Below, one piece after another: positions 1-7,855 of a DNA stretch of 34,647 bases. Source of the stretch: Deltaproteobacteria bacterium (lineage in GTDB: Bacteria > Myxococcota_A > UBA796 > UBA9615). The position numbers and the translations under genes are program-made. The DNA lies in NCBI GenBank assembly GCA_023954745.1, contig JAGSHC010000040.1, positions 1 through 34,647 of the forward strand, given 5' to 3'. A model generated the notes under the pieces. It was not told the DNA's origin. It was given only the letters and a program-made list of their open reading frames with translations, and made no database searches. Position 1 is the first letter of the stretch, and each line of letters begins with the position of its first letter.

Positions 1-587
1 ATGAGCGGTACGTCGGCGTGGGGAGTCTGGGCGAACCGCGCGGACGCGTAGAGCCACATCGGGACCCTCGCGAGGAGCCTCGCGAGGAGGCTCGAGTCCG
101 GCAGAGGTCCGCCACGGATGGCGAGGTCGATGCGGTCCCGCAGTAGGTCGACCCGCTCGTTCTGGAGAAGCACCTCGAGGCGCACCCTAGGCATCCGCTC
201 TCGGAACCGGGCGATGACGGCGCCCCCCACGAGCCGGCCGAAGGGCACGGGGACCGAGACGCGCAAGGTGCCTCCCGGGGAGTCGTCGGTGGCAGTGGCG
301 CGGAGGGCACGGGCCGCAGCGAGCAGTGGGCGCGCCGCCTCGTGAACGGCGCGGCCCCGGTCCGTGAGGGTGACCTGGCGGGGGCCCCGGATCACCAGGG
401 GCTGGCCGGTCCTCTCCTCGAGCAGCGCCAACCAGCGACTCGCCGTGGGCTTCGGGATGCCCAGGTCCAGGGCGGCCGCGGTGATCGTCCCCAACCGGGC
501 GAGGCGGTCGAACAGGACGAGCTCTCGGAGCCGCAGATCGTCAAAGGCGTCGAGCATCGGGCCAATGGTCTCATTTTCCGAACCCAT
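1..587 (-). CDS. LysR-family transcriptional regulator, partial (C-terminus beyond window edge)
   Basis: The minus-strand frame opens at ATG 587 and is still open at base 1, so about 195 N-terminal codons are seen of a family that is usually about 300 residues. Residues 15-75 form a LysR winged helix-turn-helix (LRELVLFDRLARLGTITAAA, then IPKPTASRWLALLEE). It is followed by the start of the effector-binding domain (GTLRVSVPVPFGRLVGG, then RIDLAIRGGPLPDSSLLARL), typical of the LysR subgroup with an AIRxGxLPDSSL segment. An alternative start is ATG 557, but 587 keeps more of the normal N-terminus. It is transcribed divergently from the DUF1858/methyltransferase pair, the classical arrangement for a LysR regulator and its target, so control of those two genes is a reasonable inference. 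The effector is unknown. Confidence 0.9.
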   Translation of the reverse strand, partial: MGSENETIGPMLDAFDDLRLRELVLFDRLARLGTITAAALDLGIPKPTASRWLALLEERTGQPLVIRGPRQVTLTDRGRAVHEAARPLLAAARALRATATDDSPGGTLRVSVPVPFGRLVGGAVIARFRERMPRVRLEVLLQNERVDLLRDRIDLAIRGGPLPDSSLLARLLARVPMWLYASARFAQTPHADVPL

Positions 588-699
588 TAAGCTCTTTATT
601 CCGCCTTTTTGCGCCGCTTTTCAATACCTAGAGTCTCTCTAACGCAGGGAGGACGGCGGCACTGACGTCGCGGCCCCCCTCAGAGCAAGGAGAGACACC
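588..699. promoter_or_regulatory. Divergent promoter/operator region between LysR gene and DUF1858 operon
   Basis: This 112-base gap separates two divergent starts and is clearly more AT-rich than its surroundings between 585 and 640 (runs such as TTAAGCTCTTTATT and GCTTTTCAATACC). That fits a shared promoter and LysR operator. No convincing -35/-10 pair or T-N11-A palindrome could be fixed by eye. A good Shine-Dalgarno (AAGGAGA, 687-693) lies just ahead of ATG 700. Confidence 0.45.
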
Positions 700-945
700 A
701 TGAGCAACCTCATCGTCACCAAGGACACGAAGGTCTCGGACATCCTCGAGGAGTACGGCGACATCGCCGAGGTCATGGAGACCTTCGGGGTCAAGCCGGC
801 TGGCGCCCTGGTGGTGCGCAAGACCCTGGGCAAGGTCCTCACGGTGGAGCGCGCCGCCAGAGTGCACCGCGTCCCTCTCGACGAGTTCCTGCCCATGGTG
901 CAACGCGCCGTGGGCCAGGGCCCTGAGGTGGGGGCCGAGCAATGA
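700..945 (+). CDS. DUF1858-like small protein lacking the usual cysteines
   Basis: This 81-residue protein fits the DUF1858 (ScdA N-terminal-like) pattern: a start such as LIVTKDTKVSDILEEYGDIA, then EVMETFGV, and a C-terminal helix region (TVERAARVHRVPLDEFLPMV). In the family the middle normally reads FGxHCxGC, with two cysteines thought to take part in redox or metal chemistry. Here the same place reads FGVKPAGA, and the protein has no cysteine at all. AAGGAGA at 687-693 gives a strong ribosome site for ATG 700. The stop overlaps the next gene's ATG (ATGA, 942-945), so the two are translationally coupled. Whatever it does cannot use the cysteine chemistry; a binding or partner role for the methyltransferase is possible but inferred. 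Confidence 0.75.
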   Translation: MSNLIVTKDTKVSDILEEYGDIAEVMETFGVKPAGALVVRKTLGKVLTVERAARVHRVPLDEFLPMVQRAVGQGPEVGAEQ

Positions 946-1574
946 CGGGCCAGGACACCCACGAGTTCTCGGGCCTCAAGGGCCGCTTCTTCGCCTGGTT
1001 CCTCACCAGCCCCCTTCGCAAGGTGCTGGAGATGAAGATGGGCAAGCCCGAGGAGCGCATCACGGAGCTGCTCGGGCTGACCGGAACCGAGAGGGTCCTC
1101 GACTTCGGGTCGGGGTCAGGCTTCCACTCGCTGCTCATGGCCGAGAAGCTGCCCGAGGGCCAAGTAGTGGCCGTGGACATCTCGCCGGAGATGCTCGACC
1201 AGCTGCGGACCAACGCCCAGCGCCGCGGCCTCGCCGACCGCATCGAGGTGCTCCAGGCCGACGGCCTCGACCTCCCCCTCGAGGACGCCTCCGTCGACCG
1301 GGCCCTGAGCGCCGCCGTCTGGCGCCACCACGACGACCCCGATCAGGCATGCCGTGAGCTGGTCCGGGCCCTCAAGCCCGGGGGGCGGGCGGTGGTGAGC
1401 GACCTCGCCATCGAGGCGAACACCAAGGCGGTCAAGGGTCTGGACGGCCACGACGTCGCCTTCGGGCCCGCCGACATGAAGCGAATCATGGAGAACGCAG
1501 GGCTGACGGACGTGACCGTCGAGACCGTGGGCCGTTGGGTCCTCGGCGCGGGCACGAAGCCAGCCGCTACCTGA
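942..1574 (+). CDS. Class I SAM-dependent methyltransferase (UbiE/Methyltransf_11 type)
   Basis: This 210-residue cytosolic protein has the seven-strand methyltransferase signature. Motif I is VLDFGSGSGFHS (about residues 49-60), then VVAVDISPEML with the acidic residue that binds the ribose of SAM (about 74-84). Motif II-like ADGLDLPLEDASVDRA follows, and motif III is ALKPGGRAVVSDL (about 143-155). The substrate cannot be read from the sequence; the layout resembles small UbiE-like and arsenite-methyltransferase-like enzymes, but it lacks the cysteine set of ArsM. It overlaps the DUF1858 gene by four bases and is divergent from a LysR gene, so the three look like one regulated module. Confidence 0.88.
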   Translation: MTGQDTHEFSGLKGRFFAWFLTSPLRKVLEMKMGKPEERITELLGLTGTERVLDFGSGSGFHSLLMAEKLPEGQVVAVDISPEMLDQLRTNAQRRGLADRIEVLQADGLDLPLEDASVDRALSAAVWRHHDDPDQACRELVRALKPGGRAVVSDLAIEANTKAVKGLDGHDVAFGPADMKRIMENAGLTDVTVETVGRWVLGAGTKPAAT

Positions 1575-1641
1575 CGGAGCGCCCCGGTGGCGCGAGAGTG
1601 GGGGGCCGGGTGGAGCGGGGATCGGCATGGAGCACCGACGA

Positions 1642-3603
1642 TCACTGCCTCGGCGCTGGTGGGAAGTCGCAGCGGCCGTCGACCCCCAGCTCGCCGCAGA
1701 CGGTCGGGTGTGTCACCGCAGGTGAGCCCTCGAGTGTGCTCGTCAGCAGCTGCATGATCTGCTCCATCGCCGCGTTCCCTGCTGGGTCGTCGAATGCGCC
1801 GAAGCCGTGGACGCGCAGCTCGTCATCTGAGTAGACCCTGAACTGCTCGATGGTCGCGCCGAGCGTCACGGGGCCCTCCGTCGCCAGAAGGCCCGGTACC
1901 TCCTCGATCCACGGAGCGAGCTGCGAAGCACCCATCGCTTGGGCGAGCAGCTCCGTGTTCATGTTTGGCATCACCGGGTCACCGATGCTCTCCTGGAGGA
2001 GAATCACGCCGTTGGTTCGGGGTCGCGCCGGCTGCCAGACGCCGCCGTCCACCGAGTCCCAGTTGGACTGCCCGATGATCATGGCGAGTTGCAGGTCCAC
2101 CACATCGGGGTAGGAGCTCAGGGCTAGCGGCTCCGTGAGCGCTTCGTAGGTGCTGGAGAGCAGAGACATGCGAGCCCACCCCGCTCCGGGCACATTGAGC
2201 ACGGCCCCCTGGATCCGCGGCTCCGCTACTGACAGCACGGCGCCCATCATCCCGCCAAGCGAACCGCCGACGTACTGCACGACGTCGACTCGGGGCCGGC
2301 GTCCGGCAGTCGGGTTGGGTGCCCCGCCGAGAGTGTCCGCCGCGAGCGCATCCGCAAGCCCCCCCTCCAACGCGTCAAGCACGGCACCCGCGTCCGCCAG
2401 CCCGGTCGCCAGCCCAGCGGCCATCTTTGCGGTCCCTTCGATCGCTCGGCCGAACCCAGCGAAGGTTGTGACCACCTCTGTCCCCGTGAACCCGGGGAAG
2501 CGGAGGTTGACCTTCGCGAATCCCGCGGCAGCAAGGTCCTCGTCGAATGCGGAATCGGAGATGGAGCCTCCGCTCCCGTGGCCGTACAACACAATGGGGT
2601 AGTCGTCGTCGCCCCGGGGCAACACTATGCGGAGGGGGATGTCGATCTCCCCTACCACCTGGGGGAGCCCGTTGGAGTCTCTTCGGAAGCGGCGGTCCTC
2701 GTCGAGGAACCCCGGAGCCCCGGCGAGGTGGCCAGTCACCACCATCGCAACCGGTCCCTGCTCACGTACCTCGACCTCGTCGATGACGACGTCGGGCTCG
2801 GTTCCGGCGGTTGTCGCCCGTATGTGGTCGAGGTCGCGCAAAGGGTCCTCGGCCGAACGGGTCGTGAAGTCCCAGACCCGGACCACCCGCTCCAAATCGA
2901 TGTCGGCCATGTCGAGCGCCTGCCGCGTGGGGGCGTGGTGTGCTGCAAACACCCTCTCGACATCGTTCTCCGGGGGCTGCAACCCGAGAGCTACTCGCGC
3001 CACCCTCGGCGTCTCCTCAGACGTTCCGATGCCGCGCGTCACGACAGCCACGTAGTCCGCGTTCGCCTCCAGGGCCGCCGCTGGATGCCCGATCACCAGG
3101 CCTCGTCCTTCGCCGAAACCGCCGAGGTGGAGTACGTCTGTCCGTACGGGGACCCGAGCCCCGAAGGAGGGGCCGGGCCGGGCGTCGAGGAGCTGGAGTG
3201 GACCGTCGGACATCATGGAGGGGCCGGGATCCCACGAAGCGCCGTCGAGGGGTCCTGTCAGCAGAACAGCCAGCGCGGTGAGCCGCGAGAAGCCATCAGC
3301 GCGGTTCACCTCAGACGGGTCCTCCCCGGTGGGGAGTGCCTCGGGCGCGACGTGGACACGCAGCCCCGTCGCGGTGCTCGGGTCGGCCACGGTGAACCCG
3401 TTCGACGGCCACGGAAGCAGGCAGTGGCTGGGGTCGAGCGGGCCGCAGTCCGTGGTGATCGGCGCTCGCTCGCCCACCTCTCGGTCGGAGACAGGCTCAT
3501 CCAAGGCCTCGAAGGGGGGCGCGACGCAGGCGACGAGAAGAGCCGCGGACATGCTGACCGCCATGCTGTTCGCCGTGAGTCGTTTCCTGCCTCGGTTCTC
3601 CAC
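1642..3603 (-). CDS. Secreted alpha/beta-hydrolase lipoprotein, VolA/Pla-1/Cef lipase-like
   Basis: The 653-residue protein starts at GTG 3603 (ATG 3564 is an alternative). It begins with a basic n-region (RGRKR), a hydrophobic stretch and a lipobox (LLVAC), so it should be lipid-anchored outside the inner membrane. The segment DPSHCLLPWPSNGFTV resembles the N-terminal region of bacterial extracellular lipases of the VolA/Pla-1/Cef group. The hydrolase core has an oxyanion-hole motif YGHGSGG, a nucleophile elbow GGSLGG with Ser448, Asp542 in ESIGDPVMPN and His599 in VHGFGAFDDP, a complete triad in the right order. The likely reaction is ester hydrolysis of a lipid or phospholipid; the substrate is not shown. 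It stands alone, divergent from the MDR gene across about 140 bases. Confidence 0.8.
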   Translation of the reverse strand: MENRGRKRLTANSMAVSMSAALLVACVAPPFEALDEPVSDREVGERAPITTDCGPLDPSHCLLPWPSNGFTVADPSTATGLRVHVAPEALPTGEDPSEVNRADGFSRLTALAVLLTGPLDGASWDPGPSMMSDGPLQLLDARPGPSFGARVPVRTDVLHLGGFGEGRGLVIGHPAAALEANADYVAVVTRGIGTSEETPRVARVALGLQPPENDVERVFAAHHAPTRQALDMADIDLERVVRVWDFTTRSAEDPLRDLDHIRATTAGTEPDVVIDEVEVREQGPVAMVVTGHLAGAPGFLDEDRRFRRDSNGLPQVVGEIDIPLRIVLPRGDDDYPIVLYGHGSGGSISDSAFDEDLAAAGFAKVNLRFPGFTGTEVVTTFAGFGRAIEGTAKMAAGLATGLADAGAVLDALEGGLADALAADTLGGAPNPTAGRRPRVDVVQYVGGSLGGMMGAVLSVAEPRIQGAVLNVPGAGWARMSLLSSTYEALTEPLALSSYPDVVDLQLAMIIGQSNWDSVDGGVWQPARPRTNGVILLQESIGDPVMPNMNTELLAQAMGASQLAPWIEEVPGLLATEGPVTLGATIEQFRVYSDDELRVHGFGAFDDPAGNAAMEQIMQLLTSTLEGSPAVTHPTVCGELGVDGRCDFPPAPRQ

Positions 3604-3744
3604 GTCGCGAGCCTACCGCGGTGGGGCTGGCGTCCGGTGCACGAAGAGCCGGCGATGCAGGAGCCCTTCGCGTTCTACGTCCGATAACGTGGTCTGCGTC
3701 GCCCACACGCCGACGTTCCCACCGTGCCCGAGGACTCGCCCCCG

Positions 3745-4737
3745 ATGAGAGCAGCCGTCCTGACCGACTACGGTCCTCCCAAGGTGTTGAGGGTCGAGGA
3801 GGTGGACAAGCCGACGCCCGGACCGGACGAGGTTCTGGTGCGTGTGCATGCGAGCACAGTCACGGCGGGGGACACCGAGCTGCGCACCATGAAGGTGCCC
3901 TGGCTGTTCGAGATCCCCCTTCGACTGTGGCTGGGCCTTCTACGACCTCGTCGCCTGATGATTCCGGGCATGGAGGTCGCCGGGGTGATCGATGCAGTCG
4001 GAGCATCGGTCGCTCGCTTCGCAGTCGGTGATGCGGTCTTCGGCGGGACCGGGATGGGGTTCGGCGGGAACGCGGAGTACGTCTGCGTCCCTGCCGGAGG
4101 AACCATGTGCATCAAGCCCGCGGCGCTGTCCTTCGCAGCGGCGGCGACCGTGCCCATAGGCGGCCTCGCGGCCCTCGGCTATCTGCGGAGGGGCGGCATC
4201 GCCCAGGGTCAGCGGGTCCTGGTTCGGGGCGCGTCGGGGAGCATCGGGACGTTCGCCGTGCAGCTCGCAAAGCACTTCGGCGCTCACGTCACGGGAGTCT
4301 GCGGACCGGAGTCGCTGGAACGGGTCCGCTCGCTCGGCGCCGACGAAGTACTCGACTACACGGCCCAGGAGTGGACCGAGAACGGCGAGCTCTACGACCT
4401 GATCGTCGACGTCGTGGGGAGGATGTCCGTCCTACGCTGTTTGAAGTCCCTGACCGCACGCGGTTCCTACGTCCGGTGCACGATTCCCGGGGCTTGGGAG
4501 GTGTTGCAGGCGCTGTGGGTAAGGGTCGCGAGCCGCAAGCGGGTGGTGCTTGGTGACGCCGGGGAGTCCATCGAGGACCTCGCCTTCCTCGGAGGACTGC
4601 TCGACGAGAAGAAGATCGAGACGATCATCGACCGCCGCTATTCCCTCGAGGGAATCGTCGAGGCTCATCGGTACGTCGAGACGGGCCAAAAGCAGGGGCA
4701 CGTGGTGGTCACGCTCCGGCCCGCGGATGAGTCGTAG
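3745..4737 (+). CDS. Medium-chain dehydrogenase/reductase, quinone oxidoreductase type
   Basis: A 330-residue NAD(P)H-dependent oxidoreductase. The N-terminus MRAAVLTDYGPPKVLRVEEV matches the usual start of the family, so ATG 3745 is preferred over the GTG at 3724 that would add seven residues. A GroES-like catalytic half (PGPDEVLVRVHASTVTAGDT, then GMEVAGVIDAVG) is followed by a Rossmann half with VLVRGASGSIGTFAVQLAKH as the nucleotide-binding loop and GADEVLDY downstream. The structural and catalytic zinc cysteine clusters of alcohol dehydrogenases are absent, so it belongs with zinc-independent enoyl/quinone reductases. The substrate is unknown. It is divergent from the lipase gene, with no obvious operon partner. 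Confidence 0.88.
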   Translation: MRAAVLTDYGPPKVLRVEEVDKPTPGPDEVLVRVHASTVTAGDTELRTMKVPWLFEIPLRLWLGLLRPRRLMIPGMEVAGVIDAVGASVARFAVGDAVFGGTGMGFGGNAEYVCVPAGGTMCIKPAALSFAAAATVPIGGLAALGYLRRGGIAQGQRVLVRGASGSIGTFAVQLAKHFGAHVTGVCGPESLERVRSLGADEVLDYTAQEWTENGELYDLIVDVVGRMSVLRCLKSLTARGSYVRCTIPGAWEVLQALWVRVASRKRVVLGDAGESIEDLAFLGGLLDEKKIETIIDRRYSLEGIVEAHRYVETGQKQGHVVVTLRPADES

Positions 4738-4760
4738 GTCGACCGTTGCCCCATTCGAGG

Positions 4761-4832
4761 TCGAGGTGGCTAGCCTGACAGGGCGACAGCCGCAGCTGGA
4801 CAGATGCAGCGGCGCCTGCCGAGCCACCTCGA
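4761..4832. repeat. 11-bp inverted repeat between MDR and MBOAT-like genes
   Basis: TCGAGGTGGCT at 4761-4771 is the exact reverse complement of AGCCACCTCGA at 4822-4832, with 50 bases between. It fills most of the gap between the two genes. It could act as a long-loop hairpin at the end of the first transcript or as a paired operator. No T-run follows, so a simple intrinsic terminator is unlikely. Confidence 0.4.
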
Positions 4833-4843
4833 GTTGGTGAACA

Positions 4844-5308
4844 ATGGACACTTCAGAAGGGCACCCTCGGCAACTCTCGCTTTCACGATATGTGAGAGTG
4901 AGAAACGGGGTACCCCTCGGGGGCAAGGGCTCTCTTCAGAAGATGCTGCAGCGTTCATTTGGGGCGAAGTCCTTCGCCGAATTCTGGCGCCACTGGAATC
5001 CAATCTTCGGGTACTACCTGGGCAAGTACTCCTACGTTCCTGCGAGCCGTTTCGCGCCGCGATGGCTCGCCCTCACGCTCACGTTCGTCCTTTGCGGCGG
5101 CCTGCACGACGTAGTCACGCTGTTGTTCCGTGGCTACACCCATTTCCTGTTCACCCGTTGGTTCTTCCTTCTCGCAATCGGAGTCCTGATTGGTGAGACG
5201 GCGAGAATGAACATGTCTCAGCGCCCACCCTGGCTGCGCGGGGTCGTTCACCTGACCTACCTGTCCACCTGCCTCCTTCTCGCGGCGTCAGTACGGCAGA
5301 TGCTCTAG
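4844..5308 (+). CDS. Short MBOAT-like membrane protein (catalytic C-terminal part only)
   Basis: This 154-residue protein carries the core signature of membrane-bound O-acyltransferases. KSFAEFWRHWNPIFGYYLGK matches the FWRxWH/N region, and a hydrophobic segment ending in VLCGGLHD carries the invariant membrane-embedded histidine (about residue 88). Two more hydrophobic segments follow (about 95-115 and 131-148). Full MBOATs are usually 350-500 residues with 8-11 helices, so this is only the catalytic end. There is no sign of the missing N-terminal half in the preceding bases in any frame. It may be a compact stand-alone family member or a truncated gene. The frame is intact from ATG 4844, and codon use looks normal. 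Confidence 0.65.
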   Translation: MDTSEGHPRQLSLSRYVRVRNGVPLGGKGSLQKMLQRSFGAKSFAEFWRHWNPIFGYYLGKYSYVPASRFAPRWLALTLTFVLCGGLHDVVTLLFRGYTHFLFTRWFFLLAIGVLIGETARMNMSQRPPWLRGVVHLTYLSTCLLLAASVRQML

Positions 5309-5563
5309 CTACCGCTCATCTAGGGACGAGACACCGAAGCGGGGGCGAATGACGCACACCGCGCCCCGGACATCCGCTGTGCGTCGGGGCGGGCGGCGGA
5401 GGGAGTCTGGTCACCAATGTAGACTTCGCCGCGCCGCACTCATCCGTGGGGCAGCCCGACGAGACGGAGAACGATCTGACGGGCTTCCGCCCAAACACGA
5501 GCTCCCCTCACCCGACGGTCAGCCTCCTCAGCAGATGGCGACCCTCACCTTGGAGAACGCGGC

Positions 5564-5950
5564 ATGACTGACGAGTGGTGGCTCGAAGACGACGGCGACG
5601 TCGCCGACCCGTTGACCGAAGACGAGTTCCAGGAGCTGCACCTGGACCTGATCGTCCTGCACGACGAGCTCGAGGAGCGCTTGCGCGCCCCGACGGACGC
5701 GACCGAGACCGGCGAACTCGGTCAGCTGACCCGCACGGACGCGATGCAGCAGAAGAGGACGGCCGACACCGAGCGCGCGCGCATGCGGGTGCGACTCAGC
5801 AAGGTCGTGGCCGCGTTGAGACTCGTGGTCGAAGAGGAGTACGGCGAGTGTCGCCGGTGTGGCGAAGCCGTCGGGTACGCGCGCCTCAAACCGACGCCGG
5901 AGACCCTGCTCTGCCTCGCGTGTGCAGAGTCCGGAGAAAAGAAGCGCTAG
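5564..5950 (+). CDS. DksA/TraR-type C4 zinc-finger protein
   Basis: The 128-residue protein has a very acidic N-terminus (about residues 1-35), a long helical hairpin region with QLTRTDAMQQKRTADTERAR at the tip (about 54-73), and a terminal zinc finger with Cys96-x2-Cys99 and Cys117-x2-Cys120. DksA/TraR proteins insert their coiled coil into the RNA polymerase secondary channel and adjust transcription, often with ppGpp. The tip segment resembles the RxDAxQ form found in short family members rather than the DxxDxA of E. coli DksA, so full DksA function is not assured. GGAG just upstream supports ATG 5564. It is monocistronic and convergent with the PEGA-like gene. Confidence 0.85.
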   Translation: MTDEWWLEDDGDVADPLTEDEFQELHLDLIVLHDELEERLRAPTDATETGELGQLTRTDAMQQKRTADTERARMRVRLSKVVAALRLVVEEEYGECRRCGEAVGYARLKPTPETLLCLACAESGEKKR

Positions 5951-6120
5951 CGCCGGCGGGACGAACCGGCACTGACCCCGATGCCGTCAGGACTCGCGCT
6001 GCCCTGAAGGGCGGCGACGAGGTCACCCCCCATGGGCGAGGGCCTATTCGGTGGCCCACCACAATCTGGTCAGTCCCAGCGGGCTTCCTCCTGCTGCACT
6101 GCGCCGAGCACCGTGGCCCG

Positions 6121-6191
6121 GTCTCCCGGGAGACGACCGGCGCGCTCACCGCGAGCTAGCGAGCGGACAGACTCGGAGAGGTGACACCTCT
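6121..6191. repeat. Two short palindromes in the convergent gap after the DksA-like gene
   Basis: The 294-base gap 5951-6244 has no supportable gene. It holds a perfect 14-base palindrome, GTCTCCCGGGAGAC (6121-6134), and a 15-base inverted repeat with seven-base arms and a single central base, AGAGGTGACACCTCT (6177-6191). They lie between two convergent genes, so they may help transcript ending or mark a protein-binding site. No T-run follows either. Confidence 0.35.
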
Positions 6192-6244
6192 GGTGCCGGG
6201 GCTCTTGGCGCGGAGCGGTTTCTGGGCAGCCCCTGGGGACCTCT

Positions 6245-6946
6245 CTAGAGCTGGTCGCGAAGGAAATCAATGGTCTCCTTGTCGCTCTTCAAGACTCGGT
6301 CGTAAGGCCTGAAATCCTCATCCGCGACCGAGGCTCCGCTGTTCTTCTTGACCGCGTACATGCTCTCGAGTTGCACCTTGATCGCAAAGTCGGCCGAGAC
6401 CCCCAGCTTCACCACCAGGCGGTTGCGCATGACGATGTATCCGAAGTCGCGTACTCGCCATGCAGAGCGGAGGTAGTAGCTCTGCCGGTCCATCTGCTCG
6501 AGGTCGCTGAAGTTGTCCGTCACGACCGAAACGAGCTTCTGCCAGACCTTGTCCTGGTCCACCTTCCCGTCTTCGCCGAGAGTGGCCGTGGGCGCCACGG
6601 TCAACCACTTGTTGGCTACCTGGTCGCTGATGGTCGCAGCGAAGGCGTCGTCCTTCTCCAACCGGACCTTGATGACTCCACGCAGGTCCCGCGCAAGCAC
6701 CTTCTTGGCCCAGAGCCCCAGCGCTCCCTCGCGCTCGGCGGTAATCGCAATCACCCCGTCCTTGGGGAGCTTCATCGTGACTTCGACGGGTGCGACCCCC
6801 TGGAACTCACCGTTGATCGACACTCGGCCCTCACTGACCGGGTCCGTATCCACTGTGAACTTGACCTTCTTCGCGTGGGCAAGCCCAGGGACAAGCACCA
6901 CAACGCTGAGGAAGAGCGAGGCCAGAAAGGTCGATCGAAGGGGCAT
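6245..6946 (-). CDS. Secreted protein with a PEGA-like N-terminal domain, function unknown
   Basis: ATG 6946 gives a clean Sec signal peptide (basic start, then FLASLFLSVVVLVPGLAHA, cleaved after AHA) and has GAGGA just upstream; a further-upstream start at 7003 would bury this signal. The mature protein of about 210 residues opens with a PEGA-like segment (VDTDPVSEGRVSINGEFQGV, then PVEVTMKLP), a beta-rich fold found in surface proteins. The rest (for example the SYYLRSAWRVRDFGYIV region) is not a family I recognise. It has no cysteines suited to lipidation, so it is probably periplasmic. It lies 115 bases downstream of the lipoprotein gene at 7062-7601 on the same strand; co-transcription is possible. 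Confidence 0.7.
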   Translation of the reverse strand: MPLRSTFLASLFLSVVVLVPGLAHAKKVKFTVDTDPVSEGRVSINGEFQGVAPVEVTMKLPKDGVIAITAEREGALGLWAKKVLARDLRGVIKVRLEKDDAFAATISDQVANKWLTVAPTATLGEDGKVDQDKVWQKLVSVVTDNFSDLEQMDRQSYYLRSAWRVRDFGYIVMRNRLVVKLGVSADFAIKVQLESMYAVKKNSGASVADEDFRPYDRVLKSDKETIDFLRDQL

Positions 6947-7061
6947 GGGTCCTCGCACGTTGTTGAGCGGGGAAGGTACACGAGACGGCGTTGGCCTGAA
7001 CAAGCAGACGACCGTGACCGCTTCGCCCCGGCCGGAGGCGCGTGGTTGACTGACTTCTGAA

Positions 7062-7601
7062 TCAGCGGAGCGTCGCGTCCGCGGCGAAGCTCGACAAGCA
7101 CGGGTACTCGACGCCGTAGATCTCCTCGGCGGTCGCGCAGGCCTCCGAGGAGGCCACGCAGTTCTCCTCGTAGCTGGTGAGGAATGTCGCCTCTGACGGG
7201 GACAGCAGGGTGCCCGTCCTCACCACCTGCGTCTGGAAGGGCGCGGGGATGTCGGGGTCGAAGGACGAGAGAAACGCCTCGCAGGTGAACGCCCCCCCAC
7301 CGTCCATGAAGCAGACGAACTCGTGGAGCCCCCCCCCGACTGCCCAGGTGTCGAAACTCTCCCTCATGGTGAAGTCGCCCCCGTCTTCGCCGGCCTCCTC
7401 CACGTCCGTGTTGGTGATGTCGTCGCCCGCGCCGACGTCCAGCTCTCGGGAGCACGAATCCTGAGGCTCGGCGTTGAGGGTCACCCGCCACGCTCCCCAC
7501 TCGGGGGGGCCCTCATAGGGCGGCGGAGTGTCGTCGTCGTCGCCCGCCACGGGGCAGGCGCACAGGAGGGAGGCCAGCAGAAGGAACGGGACTCTGCGCA
7601 T
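7062..7601 (-). CDS. Asp-rich-tether lipoprotein, function unknown
   Basis: A 179-residue lipoprotein: short basic start, hydrophobic core and lipobox LLCAC, with the modified cysteine at about residue 16. It is followed at once by an acidic tether (PVAGDDDDTPPP). The mature part has several cysteines that could form disulfides (for example DSCSREL, EFVCFMDGG, FTCEAF, ENCVASSEACATAE), and it matches no family I know. The Asp-rich tether is shared with the lipoproteins at 7856 and 32716. It is divergent from the gene at 7856 across 254 bases (7602-7855) in which I see no other gene. Confidence 0.75.
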   Translation of the reverse strand: MRRVPFLLLASLLCACPVAGDDDDTPPPYEGPPEWGAWRVTLNAEPQDSCSRELDVGAGDDITNTDVEEAGEDGGDFTMRESFDTWAVGGGLHEFVCFMDGGGAFTCEAFLSSFDPDIPAPFQTQVVRTGTLLSPSEATFLTSYEENCVASSEACATAEEIYGVEYPCLSSFAADATLR

Positions 7602-7855
7602 GGGTTCGAACCTCTTATTCAGCGGATGGGTCAGACATCGGAACTCTCAGACTCATTGCGCCGCTCAGAAGACTTGAGTGGCGTTCGAGGTCGAGGAGAC
7701 CAGGCGGAGTAGAGCGACCAGGGCGAGTGTGCCTGCAGGCAGAGTCACGGCTCAACATCCGATGATGCGCCCCATCTCGGCTGGCCTCGTTCGCGTGTCA
7801 TGAGTATGTCGCTGATACGCTCCCTGACACACTCCCCCTCACCGAGAAGGACAGC

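Noticed and set aside
1116-1628. Long minus-strand frame across the methyltransferase gene
   Set aside because: Shadow of a well-supported gene; no domain or start signal.
5349-5567. Small plus-strand ORF of 72 codons ahead of the DksA-like gene
   Set aside because: Arg-rich composition typical of a shadow frame, no ribosome site, overlaps the start of the DksA-like gene.
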